Part shown: piece after piece, positions 34,213-43,259 of the stretch
Numbering within the stretch: position 1 is the stretch's first letter
Layout of the letters: each line of letters begins with the position of its first letter
Origin: Acidobacteriota bacterium
GTDB lineage: Bacteria; Acidobacteriota; Terriglobia; Bryobacterales; Bryobacteraceae
Assembly: GCA_025353165.1 (NCBI GenBank)
Contig: JANXRE010000068.1
Span: forward strand, 1-64,000
Direction of reading: 5' to 3'
Length of the DNA stretch: 64,000 nucleotides
Translations under genes and position numbers: made by a program
The notes under the pieces: generated by a model
What the model saw: the letters and a program-made list of their open reading frames with translations, nothing else
Told to the model about the DNA's origin: nothing
Databases searched by the model: none

Positions 34213-35076
34213 TCAGGCGAGATATTTCAGGCTCTTTTGAATGAGCGCCGCCGTGCCCTGAAATGGGTCGCCTTCGCTGTCGAATTCCATCGAGCAGTAT
34301 CCCCGGAACTTCGATTCCCTCAAAATCCCGAAAACCCGCGCGACATCAACGCTTAGAACTGTGCCCTTCTCGCCGGATTCGAATTCCTTGACGTGGCAGA
34401 CATTCCACGCCAGCGGAAACAGCGCGCGCATCGCATCGTAGGCGAACTTCTCGTTGCCGGGCATCATCGAATTGCAGAAGTCCGGCAAGGCGCGGACATA
34501 GGGACTGTTTACCTGGCGAATCACCTTGGCTATGAAGAAGGCGTCCTCGCTGACCGGATTGTCGTTCTCGAGATTCACGACAATTCCGCGCTCGGCGCCG
34601 TAAGCGCCTAGTTTCTTACAACTGTCCCCCGCGCGCTCCGCGTCCGGCCCCGATTTTTTCGACGGAGGATCGTTCAGCCGGACGCTCGGCGAGCCGACCT
34701 TCGCCGCGACGTCGATCCACTTTTTTCGCACCTCGATCGCCTTGGCCCGCACCGCGTCGTCCGGATCGTAGAGCGACCCCGGCAGATCCGCCGCGATGTT
34801 CGCGATGCCGATGCCCGCGCTCTTCAGATCCTCCCTGAGTCCGGCCAGGTAATCCTGCTCCGTCGAGCGGAAATGGGTGTTCAACGGTTCGATGTTGTGA
34901 ATCCCCCATTCCTTCTTGACGCGCTTTCCAAATTCGACCAGGTTCATCCCGTGCTCGATGAACTCTCGAAACGGATAGGAAGCAACCGACAGACGGTCGA
35001 TCGGCTTCGTTGGAAACACGAATCGAGGAGCCAGGTAGGTCGAAGCGGCCAGAGACAAAAACTCGCGCCGCAGCAT
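34213..35076 (-). CDS. Sugar phosphate isomerase/epimerase (TIM barrel) with export signal
   Basis: 287 residues of the AP-endonuclease-2-like TIM barrel family. N-terminus MLRREFLSLAASTYLAP resembles a Tat signal. Likely metal ligands: Glu in VNLENDN, Asp in ALPDFCN, His in CHVKEF, Glu in MEFDSEGD. It starts 1 base after the Gfo/Idh gene stop, a common pairing for periplasmic inositol- or keto-sugar processing. Substrate cannot be read from sequence. Confidence 0.88.
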   Translation of the reverse strand: MLRREFLSLAASTYLAPRFVFPTKPIDRLSVASYPFREFIEHGMNLVEFGKRVKKEWGIHNIEPLNTHFRSTEQDYLAGLREDLKSAGIGIANIAADLPGSLYDPDDAVRAKAIEVRKKWIDVAAKVGSPSVRLNDPPSKKSGPDAERAGDSCKKLGAYGAERGIVVNLENDNPVSEDAFFIAKVIRQVNSPYVRALPDFCNSMMPGNEKFAYDAMRALFPLAWNVCHVKEFESGEKGTVLSVDVARVFGILRESKFRGYCSMEFDSEGDPFQGTAALIQKSLKYLA

Positions 35077-35077
35077 C

Positions 35078-36382
35078 TTACGTCTTGACCGAATACTTCA
35101 GCTTGTCCCGATCCCAGGCGAGGCGCTTGCCGCCCTGCCGGTAAGAGAGATTCGCCATGTGGCAGGCCACCGCGGTGCCGAGCCCGAACTCCACATGCTC
35201 CACCGGCTGCTTGCGCGTCCTCGTGCATTCGAAAAAGTTCTTGAAGTGATCTTCGGTCCCCTCGCGCTCCTGCTTGAATTCCACCGGCTTCCGTTGCGGC
35301 TGCGTCCGCGCGGTCCCGATATCCGCCAGAGGATCGTTCTTATGTTCCGCGGCGAAAACGTCCTTCGTATCCTTCGGCCAGCTCTCGAGCGGATAGTTAT
35401 AATCCTCGACGGGATTGTACGGCAGCAGCCTCGCTCCTTCTTCGGTCAGCTCGATGGTGCCCTTGTCGCCCATGAAACGCACAATCTCGCCGCCCTCGAA
35501 ATTGCTGATCAGGTTCGCGCTCACCTGCACCTGAAACTTGCCGTAGTCGTACAGCGTGTTGTGAATGTCCGGCACGTCGCGATCGCCAGTCCATTTATAG
35601 ATACCGCCGTTCGCCACCGCTGTAAGCGGAAACTGAACCCCCATCAGGTAGTGCACGCGCGACAGCAGGTGGACGTATTCATCGCCCGCGATGCCGGTGC
35701 CGTACTCCCACCAGTTCCGGAATTGGAAAAATCGTTGCGCGTTGAACGGCAGCTTGGCCACGTTGGCCTGAAAGCGATCCCAGTCGACGGTTTGCGGATT
35801 GGCGTCCGGCGGCACCGGGTAGCGCCATGCCCCGACCGCGCTCGACCGGTAGATCTCGCACTGCACCATGAACACGGCTCCGATCTCGCCCGCGTCCAGC
35901 CACTGTTTGCCCTTCTGCGTGCCCCCCATGCTGAGGCTCTGGCTGCCGACCTGCACCAGCCGCCCGGTCTCCTTGGAAACCCGCGCCATCTCCAGCGCCT
36001 CCGGGATAGTGTGGGCCATCGGCTTCTCGCAATAGACGTCCTTGCCGGCCCTCATCGCGGCGATCGCCACCGGCGCGTGCCAGTGATCGGAGGTCGCGAC
36101 GATGACCGCGTCGATATCCTTGCGGTTGACGATCTCGCGATAATCGCGCGTCGTCGGCGTGTTGGCCTGAATCTCCTGCGCGCGGCGGAAGTGGCCGTCG
36201 TACAAATCGCACACCGCCACGATCTTTCCGCCGGCGTTCAGTGCGGCCTGCATCAGCTCGAGCCCGCGTATCCCCGCGCCCACAATTCCGAGCCGCACCG
36301 GCCCGTCGGCAGGTTGGGCCGAAAGGGCCGCCGCGCCGGCGAGCGTTGTCATAATGAAATCCCTACGGCTTGCGTGTTCCAT
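35078..36382 (-). CDS. Gfo/Idh/MocA family oxidoreductase, Tat-exported
   Basis: 434 residues. N-terminus EHASRRDFIMTTLAGAAAL has a clear twin-arginine motif (SRRDFIM). Rossmann GIVGAGIRGLEL, DHWHAPV, EKPMAHT, then a C-terminal domain with NWWEYGTGIAGDEYVHLLSRVHY. Differs clearly from the member at 20465-21730, so these are not recent duplicates. First gene of a two-gene unit with the isomerase; divergent from the M28 peptidase by 49 bases. Confidence 0.92.
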   Translation of the reverse strand: MEHASRRDFIMTTLAGAAALSAQPADGPVRLGIVGAGIRGLELMQAALNAGGKIVAVCDLYDGHFRRAQEIQANTPTTRDYREIVNRKDIDAVIVATSDHWHAPVAIAAMRAGKDVYCEKPMAHTIPEALEMARVSKETGRLVQVGSQSLSMGGTQKGKQWLDAGEIGAVFMVQCEIYRSSAVGAWRYPVPPDANPQTVDWDRFQANVAKLPFNAQRFFQFRNWWEYGTGIAGDEYVHLLSRVHYLMGVQFPLTAVANGGIYKWTGDRDVPDIHNTLYDYGKFQVQVSANLISNFEGGEIVRFMGDKGTIELTEEGARLLPYNPVEDYNYPLESWPKDTKDVFAAEHKNDPLADIGTARTQPQRKPVEFKQEREGTEDHFKNFFECTRTRKQPVEHVEFGLGTAVACHMANLSYRQGGKRLAWDRDKLKYSVKT

Positions 36383-36431
36383 GCGTTGTCATCGTATCAA
36401 GACCGGAGCCGCGCGCGGTATACTTCTCCCC

Positions 36432-38063
36432 ATGAGGAAGCTGGGAGTTCTCGCCATAATCGCGCTGCCCCTGGCTGCGCAGCAGTCCACGGATCTCGGA
36501 GTTGTCGATCGCATCAAGACGGAAGCTTTCGATCATTCGAAAGTCATGGACCATCTGTATTACCTCACCGACATCCACGGACCGAGGCTCACCGCCTCGC
36601 CCGAGTTTGACGACGCCGCCAAGTGGGCGATGGAGAGATTGAAGGAGTATGGCCTCGCAAACGTGCACCTGGAGCGTTGGGGTCCGTTCGGGCGTAGCTG
36701 GTCCGCTCAGCAGTGGTCGGTCGAAATGACCGAGCCGCGGTATTCGCAACTGACGGTCGCGCCGCTAGCGTGGAGCGCGCCGTCTCCCGGTCCCGTCTCC
36801 GGCGAATTGATCATCGCGCCGTTGCGCGCGGGTTTCATGGATGGACCGAAAAAGTTCGACGAGAAATTCGAGGCGTACAAGAAACAGTGGACCGGCAAAC
36901 TTCGCGGAAAGATCGTTCTGTTAAACGATCCCAAGCAGCCGCGCGAGCAGTCCAATCCGCAATTCAAGCGTCTGACAGACGCCGAACTAGGCGACATGTC
37001 GAAAGCGCCCGAGCCTTCGGCTAAGCTGACAGTCAAGTCGCTCGACGATGTGGAGTGGCCCGAGAATTCCGAGGATGTGGACAAATTCTTCAGCAGCCTT
37101 CCCAACTCGCTAATGGAAAAGCTGTTCGACAAGTACGACGCGGTTGCGTCGGATCGCGGCTCCTTCTTTGCCAAGGAGGGCGCCGTGGCGATTCTAACCG
37201 AAGATCAGCGCGCCCATGAAGGCATGGTCTTCGCCGAAGCGGCCGGTTCCTTCAAAAGCAAGGACCCGCTCGCGCCGCCGACATTCGTTCTCACCGCGGA
37301 GCAGTACGACCGCATCGCCCGCGCTGTGCAGAAGAAGATCCCGGTGCAGGTCCGCGTGAGTTTGAAAGCTTTTGTGTCCGATCAGGATGTGGACGGCCAC
37401 AACATCATCGGCGAGATTCCGGGCGGCGCCAAGAAGGACGAGATCGTCATGATCGGCGCGCACTTCGACTCCTGGCACAGCGGCACGGGTGCCACCGACA
37501 ACGGCGCCGGCAGCGCCGTCATGATCGAGGTGATGCGAATCCTGAAGTCGATGAACCTCAAGCTGGACCGCACCGTACGCATCGGCTTGTGGAGCGGAGA
37601 AGAGCAGGGGCTGTTTGGTTCCCGCGCATATGTGAAGGAACACTTCGCCGATCCGGCCACGATGCAAGTGAAACCCGAGCACGCAAAGCTATCCGGCTAT
37701 TTCAACCTCGACAACGGCAGCGGCAAGATTCGCGGCGTGTATCTGCAGGGTAACGATGCGATGCGCCCGCTGTTCCAGCAGTGGCTTGCTCCCTTCCACG
37801 ATCTGGGCGCGACCACCGTCAGCATCGGCAACACGGGCGGAACCGATCACCTGTCGTTCGCCGCCGTTGGACTTCCCGGATTCCAGTTCATTCAAGACCC
37901 GCTGGACTACGGCACCATCACGCACCACTCCGACATGGATACGTACGATCACGCGATTCCAGCGGACCTGATGCAGGCCGCGGCAGTAATTGCGAGTTGC
38001 GTTTATGAAGCGGCGAACGCCCCGGATAAGTTACCGCGGCGCGAGCTACCGCACGCTGAATAG
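36432..38063 (+). CDS. Secreted M28 family aminopeptidase
   Basis: 543 residues from ATG 36432 with signal peptide MRKLGVLAIIALPLAAQ. A PA-type insert lies in the middle; the catalytic domain has the five zinc-site residues in order: His in IGAHFDSWH, Asp in GATDNGAG, Glu pair in SGEEQG, Asp in YFNLDNGSG and His in THHSDMDTYD. Probably a periplasmic or outer-membrane aminopeptidase for protein scavenging. Convergent with the phosphoesterase gene, overlapping by 18 bases. Confidence 0.93.
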   Translation: MRKLGVLAIIALPLAAQQSTDLGVVDRIKTEAFDHSKVMDHLYYLTDIHGPRLTASPEFDDAAKWAMERLKEYGLANVHLERWGPFGRSWSAQQWSVEMTEPRYSQLTVAPLAWSAPSPGPVSGELIIAPLRAGFMDGPKKFDEKFEAYKKQWTGKLRGKIVLLNDPKQPREQSNPQFKRLTDAELGDMSKAPEPSAKLTVKSLDDVEWPENSEDVDKFFSSLPNSLMEKLFDKYDAVASDRGSFFAKEGAVAILTEDQRAHEGMVFAEAAGSFKSKDPLAPPTFVLTAEQYDRIARAVQKKIPVQVRVSLKAFVSDQDVDGHNIIGEIPGGAKKDEIVMIGAHFDSWHSGTGATDNGAGSAVMIEVMRILKSMNLKLDRTVRIGLWSGEEQGLFGSRAYVKEHFADPATMQVKPEHAKLSGYFNLDNGSGKIRGVYLQGNDAMRPLFQQWLAPFHDLGATTVSIGNTGGTDHLSFAAVGLPGFQFIQDPLDYGTITHHSDMDTYDHAIPADLMQAAAVIASCVYEAANAPDKLPRRELPHAE

Positions 38064-38642
38064 GAACCCCCGCTTTCCCACGTTGGTGGCGCGGGTTCGC
38101 CCCATCTGTATGGTCACGCCCTCCGCCTCGTGGATGTGCCCGCAGAAGAAGTGCTCGGGCTGCTCGCGCTCGATGAATTCGCGAACTGCGCGGGAGCCGC
38201 CGTGCAATCCGTTGCGGATTTTATCGAGATCCGTGTCGAGTGGTGGGCAGTGACAGATGAGAATGAGCGGCTTCAATCCCGCAAAGGGTTCCAGCCGCCG
38301 CGCCATCTCCTCTTCGCTGTATTCTCCAGGCGTGTGGAACGGAGTAGGCGTCGAATAGCCGAGGCCAGCGATGTGCCAGCCGTTCAGTTGCAGCGTGCGT
38401 CCGTGGAACTCCTGGAATCCGTGCTGCGAACAGAACTGTGCGATGTCGCGCTCCGATTCATGGTTGCCGGGCATGACGTAAACGCGCTCGGCCTTGGGCG
38501 CAAGCAGCGGCGCGGCTTTCTCCAACCCGCGCGACCACGTCGCGAGGTCGCCCGCGGCGAAGTAATAATCGGCCTCTATGGCCATCAATTTTTCAAGCGC
38601 GCGCAGATCGCCGTGAATGTCGGAAAAAATGAGCAGCCTCAC
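38046..38642 (-). CDS. Calcineurin-like metallophosphoesterase
   Basis: 198 residues from GTG 38642. Metal-site motifs: FSDIHGD (D-x-H), AAGDLA (GD), MPGNHES (GNHE), ICHCPP and FFCGHIHEAEG (GHxH). The GTG overlaps the cytochrome stop (GTGA), so it is the last gene of the gluconate-dehydrogenase-like operon, though its link to respiration is not obvious. Substrate unknown. Confidence 0.9.
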   Translation of the reverse strand: MRLLIFSDIHGDLRALEKLMAIEADYYFAAGDLATWSRGLEKAAPLLAPKAERVYVMPGNHESERDIAQFCSQHGFQEFHGRTLQLNGWHIAGLGYSTPTPFHTPGEYSEEEMARRLEPFAGLKPLILICHCPPLDTDLDKIRNGLHGGSRAVREFIEREQPEHFFCGHIHEAEGVTIQMGRTRATNVGKRGFLFSVR

Positions 38643-39661
38643 ACAGGGATTTTACGCTTTGGGACGCCCTTCGCGTGGCAGTCCAGGCATTTCATGAAGT
38701 GAATATTGTGAGTGCTGGCCCGCGCTCTGAAGGTGGTGTCCATCTTCTCGACATCCAGGCCGCAGTTGGACATCTTCGGATGACAGGTGGCGCAGGAGGC
38801 CCTGGTCTGCTGGCCATGAGTTTGATGACAGCCCAGGCAACTGATTCCTTCGTGCACTCCTACCGGCGTGCGGTCGTCTCCGCTTCCGACTTGCGCGCCT
38901 TGTATCGACGCGTGGCATTGATAGCAGAGCGCCTGGCGCTGGTCGGGGCTCATCTTGACGGTTCGCTCCCCTTCCCGAATTTGCGGCAACGGAAGCAGCG
39001 CGAGCGCGATGTGGTCCTGGGCACGGCGATCGAAGAACGCCAGCGAGGATCTTGCTACCTGTTGGTTGCTGCCGGCGGACGCGGGGCGACGCTCGCGCGG
39101 TCCCGCGGGCTGGCCCGGCTGGTGAATATGATGGCAAGCCACGCACGGGATGGCCGTGCGGCCGGCCCATTTCGGATTCACCAACTGCCCGGCCGGCGTC
39201 ACCATATCGCCGATGGAGCCCTGGAAGTGCATGCCGTGACACCGGAAGCAGTCGTCCATCAGCGCGCGTTTGCGGTTGTGATCCTGGTCGGTGAAAATCT
39301 GCGCGTAGGTCACCGCGTGCGGGCCGGAGCGCCACGCCGCCGATTCCTCCCGGTGGCACTGGGCGCAGCGCTGCACTACCGCGTCGAGGTCGGACCATTG
39401 CCGCAAGCGGATCTGCTCGCCGGTATTGTCCCGCATGCTTTCGACGAAGCGCCGCACGTTACCCGGCTGCATCGCGCCGCCATGGCAATCCGAGCAGGCC
39501 ACGTCGCGATGCGCCGAGCCGAGCCACATGTCGGCGGTGCCGCGCATTTCATGACAACTGGCGCAGTAGCCGGCCTCGCGCGGCTTTGGTTTTGCGGCTC
39601 CGTAAAACAGCGATCCTGCTACGGCGCAAATCAGAACGAGACCCGCGATCGTGAGTTTCAT
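38639..39661 (-). CDS. Nine-heme c-type cytochrome, NapC/NrfH-like N-terminus
   Basis: 340 residues with nine CxxCH heme motifs: residues 33, 56, 99, 138, 173, 246, 275, 290 and 325. One N-terminal hydrophobic helix (LTIAGLVLICAVAGSLFYG) probably anchors it in the inner membrane facing the periplasm, as NapC/NrfH do. It is overlapped by ATGA with the GMC flavoprotein gene, so it is the likely electron acceptor of that enzyme; known gluconate dehydrogenases use a triheme cytochrome instead. The last CxxCH lies close to the C-terminus. Confidence 0.92.
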   Translation of the reverse strand: MKLTIAGLVLICAVAGSLFYGAAKPKPREAGYCASCHEMRGTADMWLGSAHRDVACSDCHGGAMQPGNVRRFVESMRDNTGEQIRLRQWSDLDAVVQRCAQCHREESAAWRSGPHAVTYAQIFTDQDHNRKRALMDDCFRCHGMHFQGSIGDMVTPAGQLVNPKWAGRTAIPCVACHHIHQPGQPAGPRERRPASAGSNQQVARSSLAFFDRRAQDHIALALLPLPQIREGERTVKMSPDQRQALCYQCHASIQGAQVGSGDDRTPVGVHEGISCLGCHQTHGQQTRASCATCHPKMSNCGLDVEKMDTTFRARASTHNIHFMKCLDCHAKGVPKRKIPV

Positions 39662-41301
39662 GCGCGGCGACGCTCCTTCACGATCTGCTCGGAAACGCGA
39701 TAGGCATTCGCAAGGATCGTCAGCGCGGGGTTGAAGCCGCCGTTGGTGACATGCACGCTCGCATCGGCCAGGTAAACGTTATCGACGTCGTGCACGCGGC
39801 AGTTGCGGTCCACCACGCTGGTCTTCGGATCGTTGCCCATGCGGCAGGTGCCCGCCTGGTGCTGGCCGCCGCTGAGATCGAGGCCCGGCACTTGGGTCCA
39901 CGTTTGGATCGCGCCCGCTTCCTTCAACCACAACTCCGCCTTGGTTACAACGTAGCGGGCGATTTCGACGGAGTGCGGGTGCCGCGCGCCCGAAAGCCGC
40001 GCCACCGGAATGTCCCATGCGTCGCGAACTCGCGGATCGAGTTGAACACGCGCGTCGAAGAGCGGCATTTCCTGAACGGGTCCCATCACCGCGATCGACC
40101 GCCTGTAAAAGCGGCGCATGTAATCCTTGTGCGCCTGGCCCCAGCGCGGCATCCCTGGAGGGAGTGTTCCGACATAATGAATCGGCAGGCGGATGAATTC
40201 GTTCGCCAGCATCGCGCCGCCGCGCAGGCCGGGATTTCCGTGATTGAAATCGCAGATGGCGATGCCCGCACCGGGGCCCACGTCATCGTACGTGTCGAAA
40301 TCGAAGAGACCGACGGCCTTGGGATACGCGTGGCCTTGCAGATTGCGGCCGACCCAGTCGTAGCGGTTGCCCATGCCGTTCGGGTACAGGCGGTGTTTCG
40401 TATTCAACAGGAGGCGGGCAGTTTCGATGGCGCCTCCGCACACCACAACCATGCGCGCAGGCTGCGTTTGCACACGGCCGCGCGCGTCGAAGTAAGTGAC
40501 TCCCGTGGCGCGTCCGTTGTCGCCGGTGGCGATTTCCTTCACCATGCAATCGGTGCGCAGCTCGCACGACCTGGTAGCAAGCGCAGTTGGAATGACCGTG
40601 TTCTGCGTGCCGTTTTTCGCGTTCACTTCACACGCGAATCCTACGCACCAGCGGCAGCGCATGCAGGGTCCGCGATGGTTGTAGGGCACGCTGTTGCGCA
40701 GCATCGGAATGTCGAACGGGTGCCAGCCGAGGCGCTTGGCGACGGGCTTCAGGATTTCGTGTTCGCGGGTGGGCGCGAGCGGCGGCATCGGGAGTTTTTT
40801 CCGGCGCGGGGCTTTGAACGGATCGGGCTCCACGTTGCCGGACACGCCGATTTCGTACTCGGCCTTTTCGTAGAACGGCTCGAGGTCATCGTACGCGATG
40901 GGCCAGTCGTCGAGCGTGCTCCCTTCCAGCGCGCCGTACTTGGACTTCATGCGGAAGTCTTCGGCCATGTAGCGCCAGGCCATCGCGCCGTAGCTCGCCG
41001 TGCCGCCACCGACGCAGGCGGCGTTGTTGGAGTAAGGCGAGTCGCTGGGACGGACCACTCGCTCGCGGCCTTGGCGATCCACGAAGACGCGAGGATGGCG
41101 ATCGTCGTCCGGGCCGAAGCTGGCGCCGAGAAAACTGGTGCGCTGATTTCGAAGGTCGTCCTTGCGGCAGTCGAAGGGGGTCACCCAACGGCCGCGCTCC
41201 AACAGGACGACGGTCATTCCCGCGATCGCGAGTTCCTTGGCGACGACGCCGCCGCCCGCTCCCGCGCCGATGACGACGGCATCCACCTGCCGGTACGCCA
41301 T
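39658..41301 (-). CDS. GMC oxidoreductase, gluconate/fructose dehydrogenase large-subunit type
   Basis: 547 residues. FAD-binding VVIGAGAGGGVVAKELA, the GMC segment GGTASYGAMAW, a C-terminal active-site region DLSGGQHQAGTCRMG and FNPALTILANAYR. A Cys cluster Cys213-x2-Cys216-x2-Cys219-x4-Cys224 corresponds to the Fe-S site recently described in membrane FAD sugar dehydrogenases. Flanked by subunit 3 (ATGA overlap) and the nine-heme cytochrome. Probably exported together with the Tat-signal small subunit and oxidises a sugar or sugar acid. Confidence 0.92.
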   Translation of the reverse strand: MAYRQVDAVVIGAGAGGGVVAKELAIAGMTVVLLERGRWVTPFDCRKDDLRNQRTSFLGASFGPDDDRHPRVFVDRQGRERVVRPSDSPYSNNAACVGGGTASYGAMAWRYMAEDFRMKSKYGALEGSTLDDWPIAYDDLEPFYEKAEYEIGVSGNVEPDPFKAPRRKKLPMPPLAPTREHEILKPVAKRLGWHPFDIPMLRNSVPYNHRGPCMRCRWCVGFACEVNAKNGTQNTVIPTALATRSCELRTDCMVKEIATGDNGRATGVTYFDARGRVQTQPARMVVVCGGAIETARLLLNTKHRLYPNGMGNRYDWVGRNLQGHAYPKAVGLFDFDTYDDVGPGAGIAICDFNHGNPGLRGGAMLANEFIRLPIHYVGTLPPGMPRWGQAHKDYMRRFYRRSIAVMGPVQEMPLFDARVQLDPRVRDAWDIPVARLSGARHPHSVEIARYVVTKAELWLKEAGAIQTWTQVPGLDLSGGQHQAGTCRMGNDPKTSVVDRNCRVHDVDNVYLADASVHVTNGGFNPALTILANAYRVSEQIVKERRRA

Positions 41302-41783
41302 CAGGCGCCATCCTTGCGGAGGTCGTACAGGTTTCGGCCACGGACTTGCGTTACCGGCACTCCCAGCATGCGCCAACTGGCGTATTCGCGATTGCCGCCG
41401 TGGCGCGGATTGCCGTAGTAGCCTTGCATCGCGTGGGCCAGGACCAGGTCGAAGAACGGCCGCTCTTCTTCTTCCAGGCGCCGGCAAACGGCGAGCCGGT
41501 CCGGCGTTTGTTCGAACAGGCGCTTGGTCTTTGCGAGTCCCGCGCGGTACGTTTCCAGATGACGGCGGTACGGGCCGGCGAGCTGCCGGTCGATGTATAC
41601 GATGACGCCGGTGGCGTGCGCGCCGGGATCTTGATCCGCGGGGATGAGTTGATCGCAGAGGGCGTCAAGGGTGCGGACTTCGTCCTGGGCGAGGGCTCGC
41701 CATGGACCTTTGCGCTCACCGCAGCCGGCGGCTGCCAGTGCGGTCCCGGTCAGGAGAAAGCAGCGGCGGGACGAGTTTTTCAC
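41301..41783 (-). CDS. Gluconate 2-dehydrogenase subunit 3 family protein
   Basis: 160 residues. N-terminus KNSSRRCFLLTGTALAAAGC combines a twin-arginine motif with a lipobox-like AAAGC. The mature part (DEVRTLDALCDQLIPADQDPGAHATGV) is the hallmark of subunit 3, which in known enzymes carries the Tat signal for the complex. First gene of the four-gene operon 41783 to 38046. Repeat copy 7 lies 64 bases upstream. Confidence 0.92.
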   Translation of the reverse strand: MKNSSRRCFLLTGTALAAAGCGERKGPWRALAQDEVRTLDALCDQLIPADQDPGAHATGVIVYIDRQLAGPYRRHLETYRAGLAKTKRLFEQTPDRLAVCRRLEEEERPFFDLVLAHAMQGYYGNPRHGGNREYASWRMLGVPVTQVRGRNLYDLRKDGA

Positions 41784-41847
41784 AAGAGATCTCCGGGCCT
41801 TTAAGTCTTATGTTTTCATGGCACCCTGGGGACTGTCAATTCAAGAA

Positions 41848-41893
41848 GCGTCGCCAGGAGTGGCGACGCGGCACGCACGAGTGCGTGCGCCAC
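41848..41893 (-). repeat. 46-bp double-hairpin repeat, copy 7
   Basis: Consensus copy in the opposite orientation to copies 1-6. Sits between the methyltransferase stop (41904) and the gluconate dehydrogenase subunit 3 start (41783). Confidence 0.92.
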
Positions 41894-41903
41894 GAGGGGG
41901 CCG

Positions 41904-43259
41904 CTACAGCTTTCGGGAGAAGAGGACGTAGTCGAGGCCGCCAAAGAAGCGGTCTCGGACGGCAGCGGGCAAGGATGCGAGCTCGGGCCAGGAGTCGACG
42001 GCGGGCTCGAGATGGCGCACTTCGATGTGACCGAAGCCGGCTTCTTCCAGATAGAACGCGAGCAGGCTCGACGGGACCGGGCGGGTGTGGGTGGGATCGA
42101 TGTAGAAGTGCGACGCGAAGATGGCCAGGCACTCGGGGTTTGGAGTTTCGAAGGCCGCGATGGCGCCTTGCGCCATCTTCGAGGAAATGAGGCGGATCAT
42201 TTCGGGGAGACGCTCGGGCGAAATGTGCTCGATCACCTGCGCGCAGTACAGGCCGCCGAGGGACTGGCTGGCGAGCGCCGGCAGATACGCGAACAGGTCG
42301 GCGACCTCGGCGTCGAGGCCCTTGCTCCGGCACAGCGCCACCGATTCTTCGTTGAGGTCGATGCCGCGCGCGCCGATGCCCGCTTCGCGCGCGGCTTCCA
42401 GAAACTCGCCGCGGCCGCAGCCGATGTCGAGAACGTCGCGCGCGCCGGCGAACGTCTCGACGTACTGGGCCTGCATGGCGCGGACGCGCTGCTCGGATCC
42501 GCGGAAACGTTCGGCGAAACGAAGCCAATCGATGGAAAGGGGCGATGGATGCGCGGCGGACTCCGGCGTTGCGGTCGCGCTCACCGCCATGAGCCGCTGC
42601 CGCACGGTTTTCAGTTCGTTGTAGATGAGCCGCTCGTATTCGATGCGAATGTAGTCGAGGTCTTTCCAAAGCCGCTGCTGGATATCCAAATTAGCCCGGT
42701 CCAGCGCGCCCAGGTAATCCTGGTGCTGCTGTTTGACGGCCTGCTCCATGAGGCCGGTATTCTGCGTGAGGCGATGCTGGAAAGACTGCTGGAGTTCCGA
42801 GATGGTCCGCAACATATGGATCTCGTTCCGGTTGGTCCGCTCTTCCAGTGCATCGCGCCAGGTGTACCAGTGCTCGCGAATATCCTTCAGCTGGTGCGCT
42901 TCTTCCACCACCGCCGCCATGGTTCGATTGTTCTCGGTGAGCGCATCGAGCGTTGCCTGGATGCACTGCATGACCCCGCGATTGAATTCGATCTGGTCGC
43001 GAACGTGCCAGTCGAGCGCACGAGCAATCGCCTTTTTTGCGAACTGCAGGATGCCGTTTACCAGTCCGCCGGGGCGCGGATTCACGCGGCCGATCGCCGC
43101 GACTTTCCCTTCGGTGGCGTCGCGCGCGTGCAGCAGCGGAACAAGGTCCACGAGCGGAGTGGGGGGATGGCCCGAGGTCTGGGGAAAACGCGTGCGCACC
43201 CGCTGCTGGATCTCGCGGATCACCTCCGCGAGATCATCGGCCTTGGACGGATCAGCCAC
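41904..43259 (-). CDS. SAM-dependent methyltransferase with coiled-coil N-terminus
   Basis: 451 residues. The first 230 are predominantly helical and charged (DALTENNRTMAAVVEEAHQLKDIREHW, then QHRLTQNTGLMEQAVKQQHQ), as in methyltransferases associated with polysaccharide chain-length control. The class I domain carries VLDIGCGRGEFLEAA (SAM site), GIDLNEESV and the IEHISPERL motif. It overlaps queF by 8 bases. The link to surface polysaccharide is by analogy; no glycosyltransferase is in the window. Confidence 0.85.
   Translation of the reverse strand: MADPSKADDLAEVIREIQQRVRTRFPQTSGHPPTPLVDLVPLLHARDATEGKVAAIGRVNPRPGGLVNGILQFAKKAIARALDWHVRDQIEFNRGVMQCIQATLDALTENNRTMAAVVEEAHQLKDIREHWYTWRDALEERTNRNEIHMLRTISELQQSFQHRLTQNTGLMEQAVKQQHQDYLGALDRANLDIQQRLWKDLDYIRIEYERLIYNELKTVRQRLMAVSATATPESAAHPSPLSIDWLRFAERFRGSEQRVRAMQAQYVETFAGARDVLDIGCGRGEFLEAAREAGIGARGIDLNEESVALCRSKGLDAEVADLFAYLPALASQSLGGLYCAQVIEHISPERLPEMIRLISSKMAQGAIAAFETPNPECLAIFASHFYIDPTHTRPVPSSLLAFYLEEAGFGHIEVRHLEPAVDSWPELASLPAAVRDRFFGGLDYVLFSRKL

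Noticed and set aside
39751-41418. 555-codon plus-strand frame
   Set aside because: Antisense to the GMC oxidoreductase whose FAD and active-site motifs are clear.
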